The notes beneath the pieces are model-generated. The model had not been told where the DNA came from. It made no database searches and was given only the letters and a program-made list of their open reading frames with translations. A stretch of DNA of 64,000 nucleotides from Streptomyces paradoxus (GTDB lineage: Bacteria > Actinomycetota > Actinomycetes > Streptomycetales > Streptomycetaceae), in assembly GCF_014202475.1 (NCBI RefSeq), contig NZ_JACHGV010000017.1, positions 1-64,000 on the forward strand. The letters run 5' to 3'. The stretch's first letter is position 1. Each line of letters opens with the position of its first letter. The position numbers and the translations under genes are program-made. Shown here one piece after another: positions 16,432-24,220 of this stretch.

Positions 16432-17577
16432 ATGGACGCAAAACTCGCAGTCATCGGCTTGGGCAGCATCGGAAGCATGGCCCTGTGGCAGGCCTCCCGG
16501 CTGTCCGACTCGGTAGTCGGTTTCGAGGCCGCCACCCCCGCCCACGGCCGCAGTGCCGTCGGCGGGGACACCCGCCTGTTCCGCATGATCTACCTCGGCA
16601 GGCCCGAGTACTACCCCATCATCGAACGCTCCCGCGGCCTGTGGGCCGAGCTCGAAGCGGAAACCGGGCAGGACATCCTCACCGCCACCGGGGGGCTGTC
16701 CATCGGGACGGCAAACGGCAGCTACATCAACAGCCTCCTCGAGGCAACGCGCGTCACCGGAGCCGAGCACCGAGTCCTCAGCCGGGAGGAGATGGCGGAA
16801 CGCTATCCCCAGCACAACCTCCGCCCCGACGACTGCGCCGTCTACGACCCCCGCGCCGGCGTTCTGCGCACCGACCGCGCCGTCAGCGCCGCCGTCGCGG
16901 CGGCCCAGGCCAACGGCGCCACCGTCCTGCAGAACACACCCGTGGACAGCATCACCGAAACCGACCACGGCGTGGTCGTCACCTCGGGCGACAGAATCTG
17001 GACGTTCGAGAAGGTCATCGTCGCCTCGGGCGGCTGGTCCCGAAAACTCATGCCCGACCACCTCAAGGCCGTCACCGAAACCCATCGTCTCGTCCTGACC
17101 TGGTTCATCGCCCAGGACGGCACACAGTTCTCGCCGGAGAACTTCCCCGCCTTCAGCCGGTGGTACGAGGATCGCTCCCTGTACGGCGCACCCGCCGTCG
17201 ACGGCGTAACGGTCAAGGCATCGGTGGACGGACCGCTGGCCGGGCGCGCAAGGGCAACCCCCGACCCGGACTCCGTACCCAGAGAACTCACCCGGGAAGA
17301 AATCGAAAAGGCCACCGAGATCGTCACCGAATTCTTCCCCGGCCTGATCCCCACCATCGCGCGCGCCGACGCCTTCCCCGACCTCTTCACCCGGGACAGG
17401 CATCCCCTCCTCGGCTGGCTGGATCAGAACAGCAGCATCTACTGCGCCACCGGATTCTCCGGCAAGGGCTTCAAAATGGCGACCGGCTACGGCCACATCG
17501 CCGCACACGAGGCGCTCGGCAAACAGACCATGGAAGGCCTGGACTTCGTGCGTCCGGACCGGTTCAAGACCAGGTAA
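16432..17577 (+). CDS. N-methyl-L-tryptophan oxidase / monomeric sarcosine oxidase-like
   Basis: 381-residue FAD oxidase of the MSOX/SolA type, which demethylates or oxidises N-methyl and cyclic secondary amino acids. The FAD motif is AVIGLGSIGSMALWQAS near residues 6-22, with GDTRLFRMIY near 45 matching the RxxR-type segment after the covalent-FAD region, and the C-terminal contact ATGFSGKGFKMATG. In MSOX a Cys near residue 315 binds FAD; here C342 in IYCATGFSG is near that position but its role is uncertain. Last gene of the GntR-linked operon. Spacing to the upstream oxidase is 20 bp with AAAGGGGA as ribosome site. Confidence 0.88.
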   Translation: MDAKLAVIGLGSIGSMALWQASRLSDSVVGFEAATPAHGRSAVGGDTRLFRMIYLGRPEYYPIIERSRGLWAELEAETGQDILTATGGLSIGTANGSYINSLLEATRVTGAEHRVLSREEMAERYPQHNLRPDDCAVYDPRAGVLRTDRAVSAAVAAAQANGATVLQNTPVDSITETDHGVVVTSGDRIWTFEKVIVASGGWSRKLMPDHLKAVTETHRLVLTWFIAQDGTQFSPENFPAFSRWYEDRSLYGAPAVDGVTVKASVDGPLAGRARATPDPDSVPRELTREEIEKATEIVTEFFPGLIPTIARADAFPDLFTRDRHPLLGWLDQNSSIYCATGFSGKGFKMATGYGHIAAHEALGKQTMEGLDFVRPDRFKTR

Positions 17578-17713
17578 CCGCCCACTCCTGCCGCCTCGGC
17601 GCAATGGCCTCGGTATCGCCATCCGGCTCAATTTGGCCGCCATCGACATCCCGTTGGTTCTCGGTGACAACCATCCTCGGTATGTGACAACTAGCGTCGG
17701 TGGTCACACGCCG

Positions 17714-18892
17714 TCAGCGCCGGACCCTCGGCATCCCCAGCCCGATCCACGAGATGATCTCCCGCTGGATCTCGTTGTTGCCGCCGCCGAAGGTGAAGAT
17801 GACCGCCGAGCGGTAGCCGCGTTCCAGTTCGCCGCGCAGGACCGCGCCGGCCGAGCCCTCCTTCAGGGCGCCGGGGGCCGCGACGATCTCCATCAGCCAG
17901 GCGTAGGCGTCGCGCCGGGCCTCGGAGCCGTAGACCTTGACGGCTGAGGCGTCCTGCGGGGTGAGGGTGCCGTCCTGGACCGCGCCGACCATCTGCCAAT
18001 TGAGCAGTTTGAGGGCGTCCAGCCGGGTGTGGGTGCGGGCCAGGAGGCGGCGTACCCAGGGCAGGTCGGCGACGCGACGGCCGTCGGCGAGCTTGGTCTC
18101 CATCGCCCAGCGCTGCACGTCGTGCAGGGCGCGGATCGCCATGGTGCCGTGCGCGGCCAGGGTCACGCGCTCGTGGTTGAGCTGGTTGGTGATCAGCCGC
18201 CAGCCCTGGTTCTCGGCGCCGACCCGGCGGCTGACGGGGACCCGGACGTTCTCGTAGTAGCTGGCGGTGGTGTCGTGCGAGGCGAGGGTGTTGATCAGGG
18301 TGCAGGAGTAGCCGGGGTCGGTGGTCGGCACCAGGAGCATGGTGATGCCCTTGTGCGGCGGGGCGTCGGGGCCGGTGCGGACGGCCAGCCACACCCAGTC
18401 GGCCGTGTCGCCGTTGGTCGTCCAGATCTTCTGGCCGTCGACGACGTACTCGTCGCCCTCCCGTACCGCCCTGGTGCGCAGGGACGCGAGGTCGGTGCCG
18501 GCGCCCGGCTCGCTGTAACCGATGGCGAAGTCGATCTCGCCGGAGAGGATCTTCGGCAGGAAGTACGCCTTCTGCTCGTCGGTGCCGTACCGCATGATCG
18601 TCGGGCCGACGGTGTTCAGCGCCATGAGCGGCAGCGGGACGCCGGCCTGGGCGGCCTCGTCGAAGAAGATGAATTGCTCCATGGCCGTCAGGCCGCGCCC
18701 GCCGTACTCCTTCGGCCAGCCCACACCGAGCCAGCCGTCCGTGCCGAGCCGCCGGATGGTCTCGCGGTAGAACCGCTTCTGGGCCGCCGGGTCGCCGTGC
18801 CGGGCGTACTGGTGGTCCGGGACCAGTCCGGCGAAGTAGGACCTCAGTTCGGTGCGCAGCCGCTGCTGCTCGGGCGTGTATTCGAGGTGCAC
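17714..18892 (-). CDS. Acyl-CoA dehydrogenase
   Basis: FAD-dependent acyl-CoA dehydrogenase of about 392 residues, catalysing alpha,beta-desaturation of an acyl-CoA. The family signatures are present: GYSEPGAGTDLASL in the middle domain, IWTTNGDTADW, and the C-terminal FGGGNNEIQREII, where the segment corresponds to the 'GGxGxxxE' end region. The GTG at 18892 was chosen for GGAGGC upstream; an in-frame start at 18931 would add 13 residues. No partner FadE subunit is adjacent. It is the first gene of ordinary chromosomal content after the accessory region. Two 20-bp direct repeats (GTGACAAC...TCGGT) lie just beyond its stop at 17664-17703. Confidence 0.9.
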   Translation of the reverse strand: MHLEYTPEQQRLRTELRSYFAGLVPDHQYARHGDPAAQKRFYRETIRRLGTDGWLGVGWPKEYGGRGLTAMEQFIFFDEAAQAGVPLPLMALNTVGPTIMRYGTDEQKAYFLPKILSGEIDFAIGYSEPGAGTDLASLRTRAVREGDEYVVDGQKIWTTNGDTADWVWLAVRTGPDAPPHKGITMLLVPTTDPGYSCTLINTLASHDTTASYYENVRVPVSRRVGAENQGWRLITNQLNHERVTLAAHGTMAIRALHDVQRWAMETKLADGRRVADLPWVRRLLARTHTRLDALKLLNWQMVGAVQDGTLTPQDASAVKVYGSEARRDAYAWLMEIVAAPGALKEGSAGAVLRGELERGYRSAVIFTFGGGNNEIQREIISWIGLGMPRVRR

Positions 18893-18968
18893 GGCGCCTC
18901 CAGGCTCCCAAGGCCGGTCCTGTCGGCGCACACCGTAGAACGTGTTCCAGAAATAGGGAATGGCGTTG

Positions 18969-19343
18969 TCAGTTCAGCGTGGCGAGGAAGTCTGTGCACG
19001 CCCGCGCGCAAGCACGGCACGCCGCCGCCGAGTCCTCCGCTCCTGGTTGCCGGTCGAAGACGTGGGCGGCCTCCAGGCACACGGTCCGGCACCACTCCAC
19101 CTGGACCCGGATGGTGCCCTCGTCCACCTGGTTCTGCTCGGACAGCACACGGCAGGTCGCGTCACAGACCTCCGCGCACATGATGCCCTTGCGTCGTACG
19201 AGTTCCTGGTTCTCGGTGCCGTCGGGATCCACTAGGCTCGCGCGCAGCGCGCACGCCCGCGCGCACTCGGTGCACGCCTGCGCACAGGCGAAACGGTCCT
19301 CCAGGAACCGGAACAGCTCCTGCTGGGATGTCGTCGAAGTCAC
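18969..19343 (-). CDS. Four-helix bundle copper-binding protein (DUF326/Csp-like)
   Basis: 124-residue Cys-rich protein. Cysteines come in CxxxC spacing along predicted helices: CAQACTECARAC, CAEVCDATC, WCRTVC and CRACARAC. This pattern matches cytosolic copper-storage/ferredoxin-like DUF326 proteins, which store Cu(I) in the bundle core. No signal peptide is seen. The GTG at 19343 yields a normal N-terminus; the frame is open far upstream. It stands alone between the acyl-CoA dehydrogenase and a divergent membrane protein. Confidence 0.85.
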   Translation of the reverse strand: MTSTTSQQELFRFLEDRFACAQACTECARACALRASLVDPDGTENQELVRRKGIMCAEVCDATCRVLSEQNQVDEGTIRVQVEWCRTVCLEAAHVFDRQPGAEDSAAACRACARACTDFLATLN

Positions 19344-19472
19344 ACCGCGCGGGTAGCCCCGGTCGGCACCGGTCAAACCGGTGTTCCCCGCGGAGAACCG
19401 TTCACGAACCGCCTTGCCTCCGCCGGTCGAGGGGGCCGGGTTCATGGTGGGGACCAGGGGTACCCGCGTGCC

Positions 19473-19823
19473 ATGAATAGCGCATGGATGGAGATGGCCG
19501 CGGGCGGCGACGCCCCCGGCTTCGGGTTCGTCGTGACCGGTCTGGTGGTCGTGGCCCTGCTGCTGGGCGCCTTCATCCTGGGCCTGCGGCACAAGCGCCG
19601 GCGCCCGCCGCGGCCCGACGAGCAGCCCAGGCTCCCCGACGGCGGTCCGGTCCGCGAGACGCTGGAGCGCCGTGAGCCCGACGAGATGCCCAGAAGCGAG
19701 CAGCGTCTGACCCCGCACGAGCTGAAGACTCAGAGCGACCGGACCAGCGCCTCGCAGACGCGCCCGCGCTGGAACGAGGGCAGCAGCGGCGGCTTCGGCA
19801 GCGGCGGCCCAGGGGCCCGCTGA
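19473..19823 (+). CDS. DUF6479-like small membrane protein
   Basis: 116 residues: a short N-terminus, one membrane helix (about 20-42, FVVTGLVVVALLLGAFILGL) followed by a basic KRRRPPRP stop-transfer and a hydrophilic Pro/Arg-rich tail. This layout is typical of the streptomycete DUF6479 family, whose function is unknown. ATG at 19473; the gene is 48 bp before the next small ORF and probably co-transcribed with it. Confidence 0.8.
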   Translation: MNSAWMEMAAGGDAPGFGFVVTGLVVVALLLGAFILGLRHKRRRPPRPDEQPRLPDGGPVRETLERREPDEMPRSEQRLTPHELKTQSDRTSASQTRPRWNEGSSGGFGSGGPGAR

Positions 19824-19870
19824 GCGGCCGCCGGCCCGTACGGCACGTCGGACACAGGGAAGTGAGAACC

Positions 19871-20224
19871 ATGGCCGATCCCGCCCGCGGCACCCTGCCA
19901 CTGCCCGACTACGACCAGCTGCCGATCGGCGGCCTGGAGAGCCGTGTGCGGTCGCTGTCCGCGGACGAGGTCGAGCAGCTGCTCGCATACGAGCGGTCGC
20001 ACGCCGACCGGCTGCCGGTGACCCGGCTGCTGGGCTCCCGGCTGGACCAGTTGCAGGGGGGCGCCGAGCTGACGTCCGGCGACCCGAACGCCCTGCGCCC
20101 CGAAGCGGGGCCGGGCGGCCGGGGAGGCTCTCCCGTGTCGCCGGCGACCTCGCCGCAGCCGCACAGCCCGCCGCCGCACGGCACACCGGACCAGCCGGCT
20201 CAGCCGAAGGGTGACCGTACATAG
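19871..20224 (+). CDS. Hypothetical protein with conserved N-terminal helical region
   Basis: 117 residues, not assigned to a function. The first half is helical (LPIGGLESRVRSLSADEVEQL, here in part) and resembles the small conserved streptomycete proteins that end such operons; the second half is low-complexity Pro/Gly/Ser. ATG 19871 has GGAAGTGAG upstream. A strong terminator follows 17 bp after the stop. Confidence 0.75.
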   Translation: MADPARGTLPLPDYDQLPIGGLESRVRSLSADEVEQLLAYERSHADRLPVTRLLGSRLDQLQGGAELTSGDPNALRPEAGPGGRGGSPVSPATSPQPHSPPPHGTPDQPAQPKGDRT

Positions 20225-20240
20225 GAAGCCACCCTGCTCA

Positions 20241-20274
20241 GAAAAGGGCCCGTGCCTGTGCACGGGCCCTTTTC
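20241..20274 (+). terminator. Strong intrinsic-type terminator
   Basis: GAAAAGGGCCCGTGC pairs perfectly with GCACGGGCCCTTTTC over 15 bp with a CTGT loop. The stem ends in a T run, so it can act as a rho-independent terminator on the plus strand after the DUF6479 operon, and it insulates the downstream sigma-factor gene. Confidence 0.9.
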
Positions 20275-20387
20275 CATGCCCCACCTCAGGCCAAGTGATG
20301 TGGATCACAGGTTTAGGGTGCAGCGTGGGGCGAGGTCCAGCGTCTTTTGAGAGGTGTAGGGGGCCACTGAGACGCAGGACGGTGAGG

Positions 20388-20894
20388 ATGGAGCAGGTTC
20401 GGGCGGACGGCTTCGACGAGTTCGCGGCCGCCCGTTGGTCGGCGCTGCTCCATGTCGCGCGTCTGCTCACGGGGGGCGACCGGCAGCGTGCCGAGGATCT
20501 GGTGCAGGAGGCCTTGGTCAAGTTGTGGTTCGCCTGGCCGAAGGTCGCCGAGCAGGCTCCGGAGGCGTACGTCCGCACCGTGCTGGTGCGGCTGGCGGCC
20601 CGCTCGGCGCGGCGGCGCTGGTGGGGGGAGCGCCCGGTCGATCAGCTGCCGGACCGGGCCGACCCGGGCGACATGTCGTCGGCCGTCGCGGAGCGTTCGC
20701 GGCTGGAGGCGGCGCTGGCCCTGCTGTCGCCCAAGCAACGGGCCGCGGTGGTGCTGCGCTACTACGAGGACCTGCCCGAGTCCCAGGTCGCCCAGGCCCT
20801 GGGCTGCCCGGTGGGCACCGCCCGGTCCCATGCGTCACGCGGAGTCGCGCGGCTTCGCCAGATCCTGTCCGACGCCGTCAGGCCCGTGGGGTGA
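20388..20894 (+). CDS. SigE family (SigE70) RNA polymerase sigma factor
   Basis: 168-residue ECF-like sigma factor. Region 2 is visible as LLTGGDRQRAEDLVQEALVK with the WFAWPKV follow-on, and region 4 as LSPKQRAAVVLRYYEDLPES followed by QVAQALGCPVGTARSHASRG. It belongs to the 'SigE family' common in actinobacteria (about 165-180 residues). The ATG 20388 follows GGTGAGG. The next gene starts 11 bp downstream and encodes a membrane protein likely to act as its partner. Its target genes are unknown. Confidence 0.9.
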   Translation: MEQVRADGFDEFAAARWSALLHVARLLTGGDRQRAEDLVQEALVKLWFAWPKVAEQAPEAYVRTVLVRLAARSARRRWWGERPVDQLPDRADPGDMSSAVAERSRLEAALALLSPKQRAAVVLRYYEDLPESQVAQALGCPVGTARSHASRGVARLRQILSDAVRPVG

Positions 20895-20905
20895 AAGGAG
20901 AACCG

Positions 20906-21430
20906 ATGGACGACTTCGAGCGGGACCTGTCGCGGCTGATGCGCGACACCCGGCAGCACATCCCCTACGAGCCCGAGCACCGGCAGCGGCTGCACGCGGG
21001 TATCCGGGCCCGCCGCCGGTCGCGACTGCTGTGGAAGGCGGGCGGCTCCGCCGTCGCGGTGGCCGGGCTCAGTGTCGGGCTGGCCCTGCTGCCCAGCATG
21101 CTCACCCGGGCACAGCCCGCCGATCACCGGCCGCAGCCGACGACGAGCCCGACGACCTCGCCGGACAGCACGCCGACGACCGCACCCCCGGCGCCCAGCA
21201 CGACTCCGACGCAGCAGCCCGAGACGACCCTGCCCGCGACCATGACCGGCAGCAGCACACCGTCCGGGCCGACGAGCGAGCCGGCCGGCGACCCCAGGCC
21301 GACGGCCACGGCATCCGAGAGCCGGACCACCTCGGCGCCGTCCGCGCCGCCGCCCTCCCCGACACCGACGACTGCTCCTCCCTCCGCACTGGATTCCGAG
21401 GAACCCTCCGCATCGGTCTACCCCGAGTAG
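20906..21430 (+). CDS. Membrane protein, probable partner of the sigma factor
   Basis: 174 residues. The N-terminal 40 form a short cytoplasmic helix-rich segment (DFERDLSRLMRDTR...), followed by one membrane helix near 47-66 (AGGLSVGLALLPSML region) and an extracytoplasmic Pro/Thr/Ser-rich tail of about 100 residues. Position right after a sigma factor and topology suggest an anti-sigma or signal-sensing role, but there is no HxxxCxxC zinc anti-sigma motif. ATG 20906 has AAAGGAG upstream. Confidence 0.8.
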   Translation: MDDFERDLSRLMRDTRQHIPYEPEHRQRLHAGIRARRRSRLLWKAGGSAVAVAGLSVGLALLPSMLTRAQPADHRPQPTTSPTTSPDSTPTTAPPAPSTTPTQQPETTLPATMTGSSTPSGPTSEPAGDPRPTATASESRTTSAPSAPPPSPTPTTAPPSALDSEEPSASVYPE

Positions 21431-21568
21431 CCGCCTGAGCAGCCCTCGCCATCAGGGGCGTCCTCGCCCCGAACCCCTTCACCGCAACCACCCGCCACGG
21501 GCGCCCTCGGCCTGCCCGGAACCGGCGCCCGGGCATGCCCCGCGCCAGAAGAGGACCGTGAAAGAGCC

Positions 21569-22840
21569 ATGCGAACCGTACGGCGGTCGGCCCTGATGGA
21601 CCGCCCGATACCCGAGCCGGCCGCGTTGCCCCGGCGGGCGCCCCTGCCCGCGCACCACCCGGACCCCGTCCTCGACGTGGTCGTCCCCGTGTACAACGAG
21701 GAGAACGACCTGGAGCCCTGCGTCCGGCGGCTGCACGCGCACCTCGGCGAGACCTTCCCCTACGCATTCCGGATCACCATCGCCGACAACGCCAGCACCG
21801 ACGCCACCCCGCGGATCGCCGCACGGCTGGCCGCGGAACTGCCCGGCACGGACTGGATCCGGCTCGCCGAGAAGGGGCGGGGCCGGGCGCTGCACACCGC
21901 GTGGTCACGCTCCCGCGCCCCGGTGCTCGCGTACCTGGACGTGGACCTGTCCACCGACCTCGCCGCACTGCTGCCGCTGGTCGCGCCGCTGATCTCGGGT
22001 CACTCGGACATCGCCATCGGCACCCGGCTGGCCCGGGGCTCGCGGGTGGTGCGCGGACCGAAACGGGAGGTCATCTCCCGCTGCTACAACGGGCTGCTGC
22101 GCTCCACGCTCGCCGTGGGGTTCTCCGACGCGCAGTGCGGGTTCAAGGCGGTGCGGCGGGACGTCGCCGAGCGGCTGCTGCCGCTGGTGGAGGACCGCGA
22201 GTGGTTCTTCGACACCGAGCTGCTGGTGATCGCCGAGCGCGCGGGGCTGCGCATCCACGAGGTGCCGGTGGACTGGGTGGACGACCCCGACAGCCGGGTG
22301 CACATCCTCTCCACGGCCCTGGCCGATCTGCGGGGCATGGCCAGACTCGGCCGGGCCCTGGCCGGCGGCCGGCTGCCGCTGACCGCGCTGCACCGCAGCG
22401 ACGGCCTCGACGGAGAACTGCCCGCGGGCCTGGCCCGGCAGGCGGTGCGCTTCGCCGCGGTCGGCGCCGCCAGCACCCTGTGCTACCTGCTGCTGTACAC
22501 CCTGCTCAGACCGGCGACGGGAGCGCAGGCAGCCAACGCGCTCGCCCTGCTCGCCAGCGCGATCGCCAACACGGCGGCCAACCGGCGGCTCACCTTCGGG
22601 GTGCGGGGCCGCGACGGCGCGCTCCGCCACCAGCTCAAGGGCCTGGCCGCCTTCGTGGTGGGGCTGACCCTGACCAGCGGTTCGCTGGCCGTCCTGCACC
22701 ACACCGCACCCGGGGCGGGCCACCGGGTCGAGCTGGCGGCGCTGATCGCCGCCAACCTGGCCGCGACGCTGCTGCGCTTCCTCCTCTTCCGGGCCTGGGT
22801 GTTCCCGGCCCGCCGTACGACAGGACCCACCGCCCCATGA
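21569..22840 (+). CDS. Family 2 glycosyltransferase fused to a GtrA domain
   Basis: 423 residues. The N-terminal half is a dolichyl/polyprenyl-phosphate sugar synthase-type GT2 domain: VVVPVYNEENDL, YLDVDLSTDL (DxD-like) and the GFSDAQCGFKAV acceptor segment. From about residue 290 four membrane helices form a GtrA domain (RQAVRFAAVGAASTLCYLLL...), which flips or anchors polyprenyl-linked sugars. The fusion probably makes polyprenyl-phosphate-hexose at the membrane for glycosylation outside the cell. Its stop overlaps the next gene's start (ATGA), indicating translational coupling. Confidence 0.9.
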   Translation: MRTVRRSALMDRPIPEPAALPRRAPLPAHHPDPVLDVVVPVYNEENDLEPCVRRLHAHLGETFPYAFRITIADNASTDATPRIAARLAAELPGTDWIRLAEKGRGRALHTAWSRSRAPVLAYLDVDLSTDLAALLPLVAPLISGHSDIAIGTRLARGSRVVRGPKREVISRCYNGLLRSTLAVGFSDAQCGFKAVRRDVAERLLPLVEDREWFFDTELLVIAERAGLRIHEVPVDWVDDPDSRVHILSTALADLRGMARLGRALAGGRLPLTALHRSDGLDGELPAGLARQAVRFAAVGAASTLCYLLLYTLLRPATGAQAANALALLASAIANTAANRRLTFGVRGRDGALRHQLKGLAAFVVGLTLTSGSLAVLHHTAPGAGHRVELAALIAANLAATLLRFLLFRAWVFPARRTTGPTAP

Positions 22841-24099
22841 GCACCGTCCAGCTGCGCCGCCCGCCCGCCGGTGTCGGCCCTTCCGAAGTCCCTCGCGCAA
22901 GGCGGGAGTTGCGCCCGAGGTTGCGCGCCGCCGCCGTCCGCTACGGGCCGGTGCTGCTGACGTACGGCGTGCTGAAGCTGGCCGGCTTCGCCGTCTTCAT
23001 GTACCTGCTGGACTCCGCGGGCGACTTCCGGAAGAAGAACCCGCGCTTCGGCGGCGGTGAACACGCCTGGGACGTCCTGGCGAGCTGGGACGGCTGGTGG
23101 TACCAGCAGATCGCCGAGCACGGGTACGACCCCGCCCTGGAGCCCATCCCGGGCGCGAAGGGCCTGATCACGCTGGAGGGCAACTCGGCGGCGTTCTTCC
23201 CGCTGTACCCGACGCTGATGCGGCTGGTCTCGGAGTGCACCGGACTCGGCCTGTACGGCGCCGGCATGACGGTCTCCGTCATCGCCTCGTTCGTCGCGGC
23301 ACTCGGCGTCTACGCCGTGGCGAAGCGGCTGGGCGGCCACCGGGCCGGTCTGGTCGCGGCCGGGCTGTGGGCGGTGTGGCCCGGCTCGGGCACGGAGTGG
23401 TCGGGCTACTCGGAATCCCTCTACACGGCCCTGGCCGCGTGGGCCTGTCACGCCGTCATGTCCCGCCGCTGGCTGACCGCCGGTCTGCTGACCTGTGCGG
23501 CCGGGCTCTGCCGGCCCACCGCCGCGGCGCTGATCGCCGCCCTCGCCGTCGCCGCGCTGCTGTCCCTGCGCCGGCGCGCGGACGGTGTCGTGCGTCCGCT
23601 GGCAGCCGTGGCGATCGCACCCCTGGGACTGTTCGGCTATCTGGCCTGGGTCAACTACCGCATGGGCGACATCAACGGCTACTCCAAGCTCCAGGACGGC
23701 GCGTGGGCCCACAAGTTCGACGGGGGAGCCCACACGTTCAAGGTGCTGACGTCCCTCCCCGTCGGACACTTCGACTATCTCTTCGCCAGGGCCTTCGAGG
23801 ACGTCATCGGCGTCTGCGTCGTGCTGGCGGTGCCGGCGCTGACGGTGCTGCTGCTGCGTCTGCGTCCACCGGCCGTCCTCGTCGTCTACACGGTGCTGTC
23901 GTACCTCATGGTGATGACGACCCAGCAGATCTTCGGCAACGTCTCGCGCTATCTGCTGCCCCTCTTCCCGCTGTTCGTCCCTCTCGCCCTCGCGATGAGC
24001 CGGCTCGGATGGCCTTCCCTGACCGCGGTCCTCGGCACGGCCGCGCTGGCCTCCGGGTCGTACGCGGGGTACGTGCTCTTCGAACTCGGAGTGCCGTAG
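22837..24099 (+). CDS. PIG-V/GT-C-like membrane glycosyltransferase
   Basis: 420-residue polytopic membrane protein with about nine or ten helices. WDGWWYQQIAEHGYD near residue 88 is the signature loop of PIG-V/mannosyltransferase-type GT-C enzymes, and WSGYSESLY plus AGLCRPTA follow in the expected order. Such enzymes use polyprenyl-linked sugars as donors, which the upstream GT2-GtrA protein would supply. The start codon overlaps the upstream stop by four bases. The two probably form a small protein- or lipid-glycosylation unit. Confidence 0.85.
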   Translation: MSTVQLRRPPAGVGPSEVPRARRELRPRLRAAAVRYGPVLLTYGVLKLAGFAVFMYLLDSAGDFRKKNPRFGGGEHAWDVLASWDGWWYQQIAEHGYDPALEPIPGAKGLITLEGNSAAFFPLYPTLMRLVSECTGLGLYGAGMTVSVIASFVAALGVYAVAKRLGGHRAGLVAAGLWAVWPGSGTEWSGYSESLYTALAAWACHAVMSRRWLTAGLLTCAAGLCRPTAAALIAALAVAALLSLRRRADGVVRPLAAVAIAPLGLFGYLAWVNYRMGDINGYSKLQDGAWAHKFDGGAHTFKVLTSLPVGHFDYLFARAFEDVIGVCVVLAVPALTVLLLRLRPPAVLVVYTVLSYLMVMTTQQIFGNVSRYLLPLFPLFVPLALAMSRLGWPSLTAVLGTAALASGSYAGYVLFELGVP

Positions 24100-24220
24100 C
24101 GGCCGTCGACGCGTGAGATGCCTCCGAAACATTTCCTTCACTCAGGAAGTATTTAGGGGTAACGCCCGCTGCCTACCGTGCCTGCCCTGTCGTCCCCGAC
24201 CCGCAGCAAGGAGGCGTGGC

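Noticed and set aside
17714..18892. Part of the accessory catabolic island
   Set aside because: Opposite strand, different regulation context and housekeeping-type neighbours; no operator of the GntR or PucR type was seen nearby.
20906..21430. Classical zinc anti-sigma factor
   Set aside because: No HxxxCxxC motif; only position and membrane topology support an anti-sigma role.
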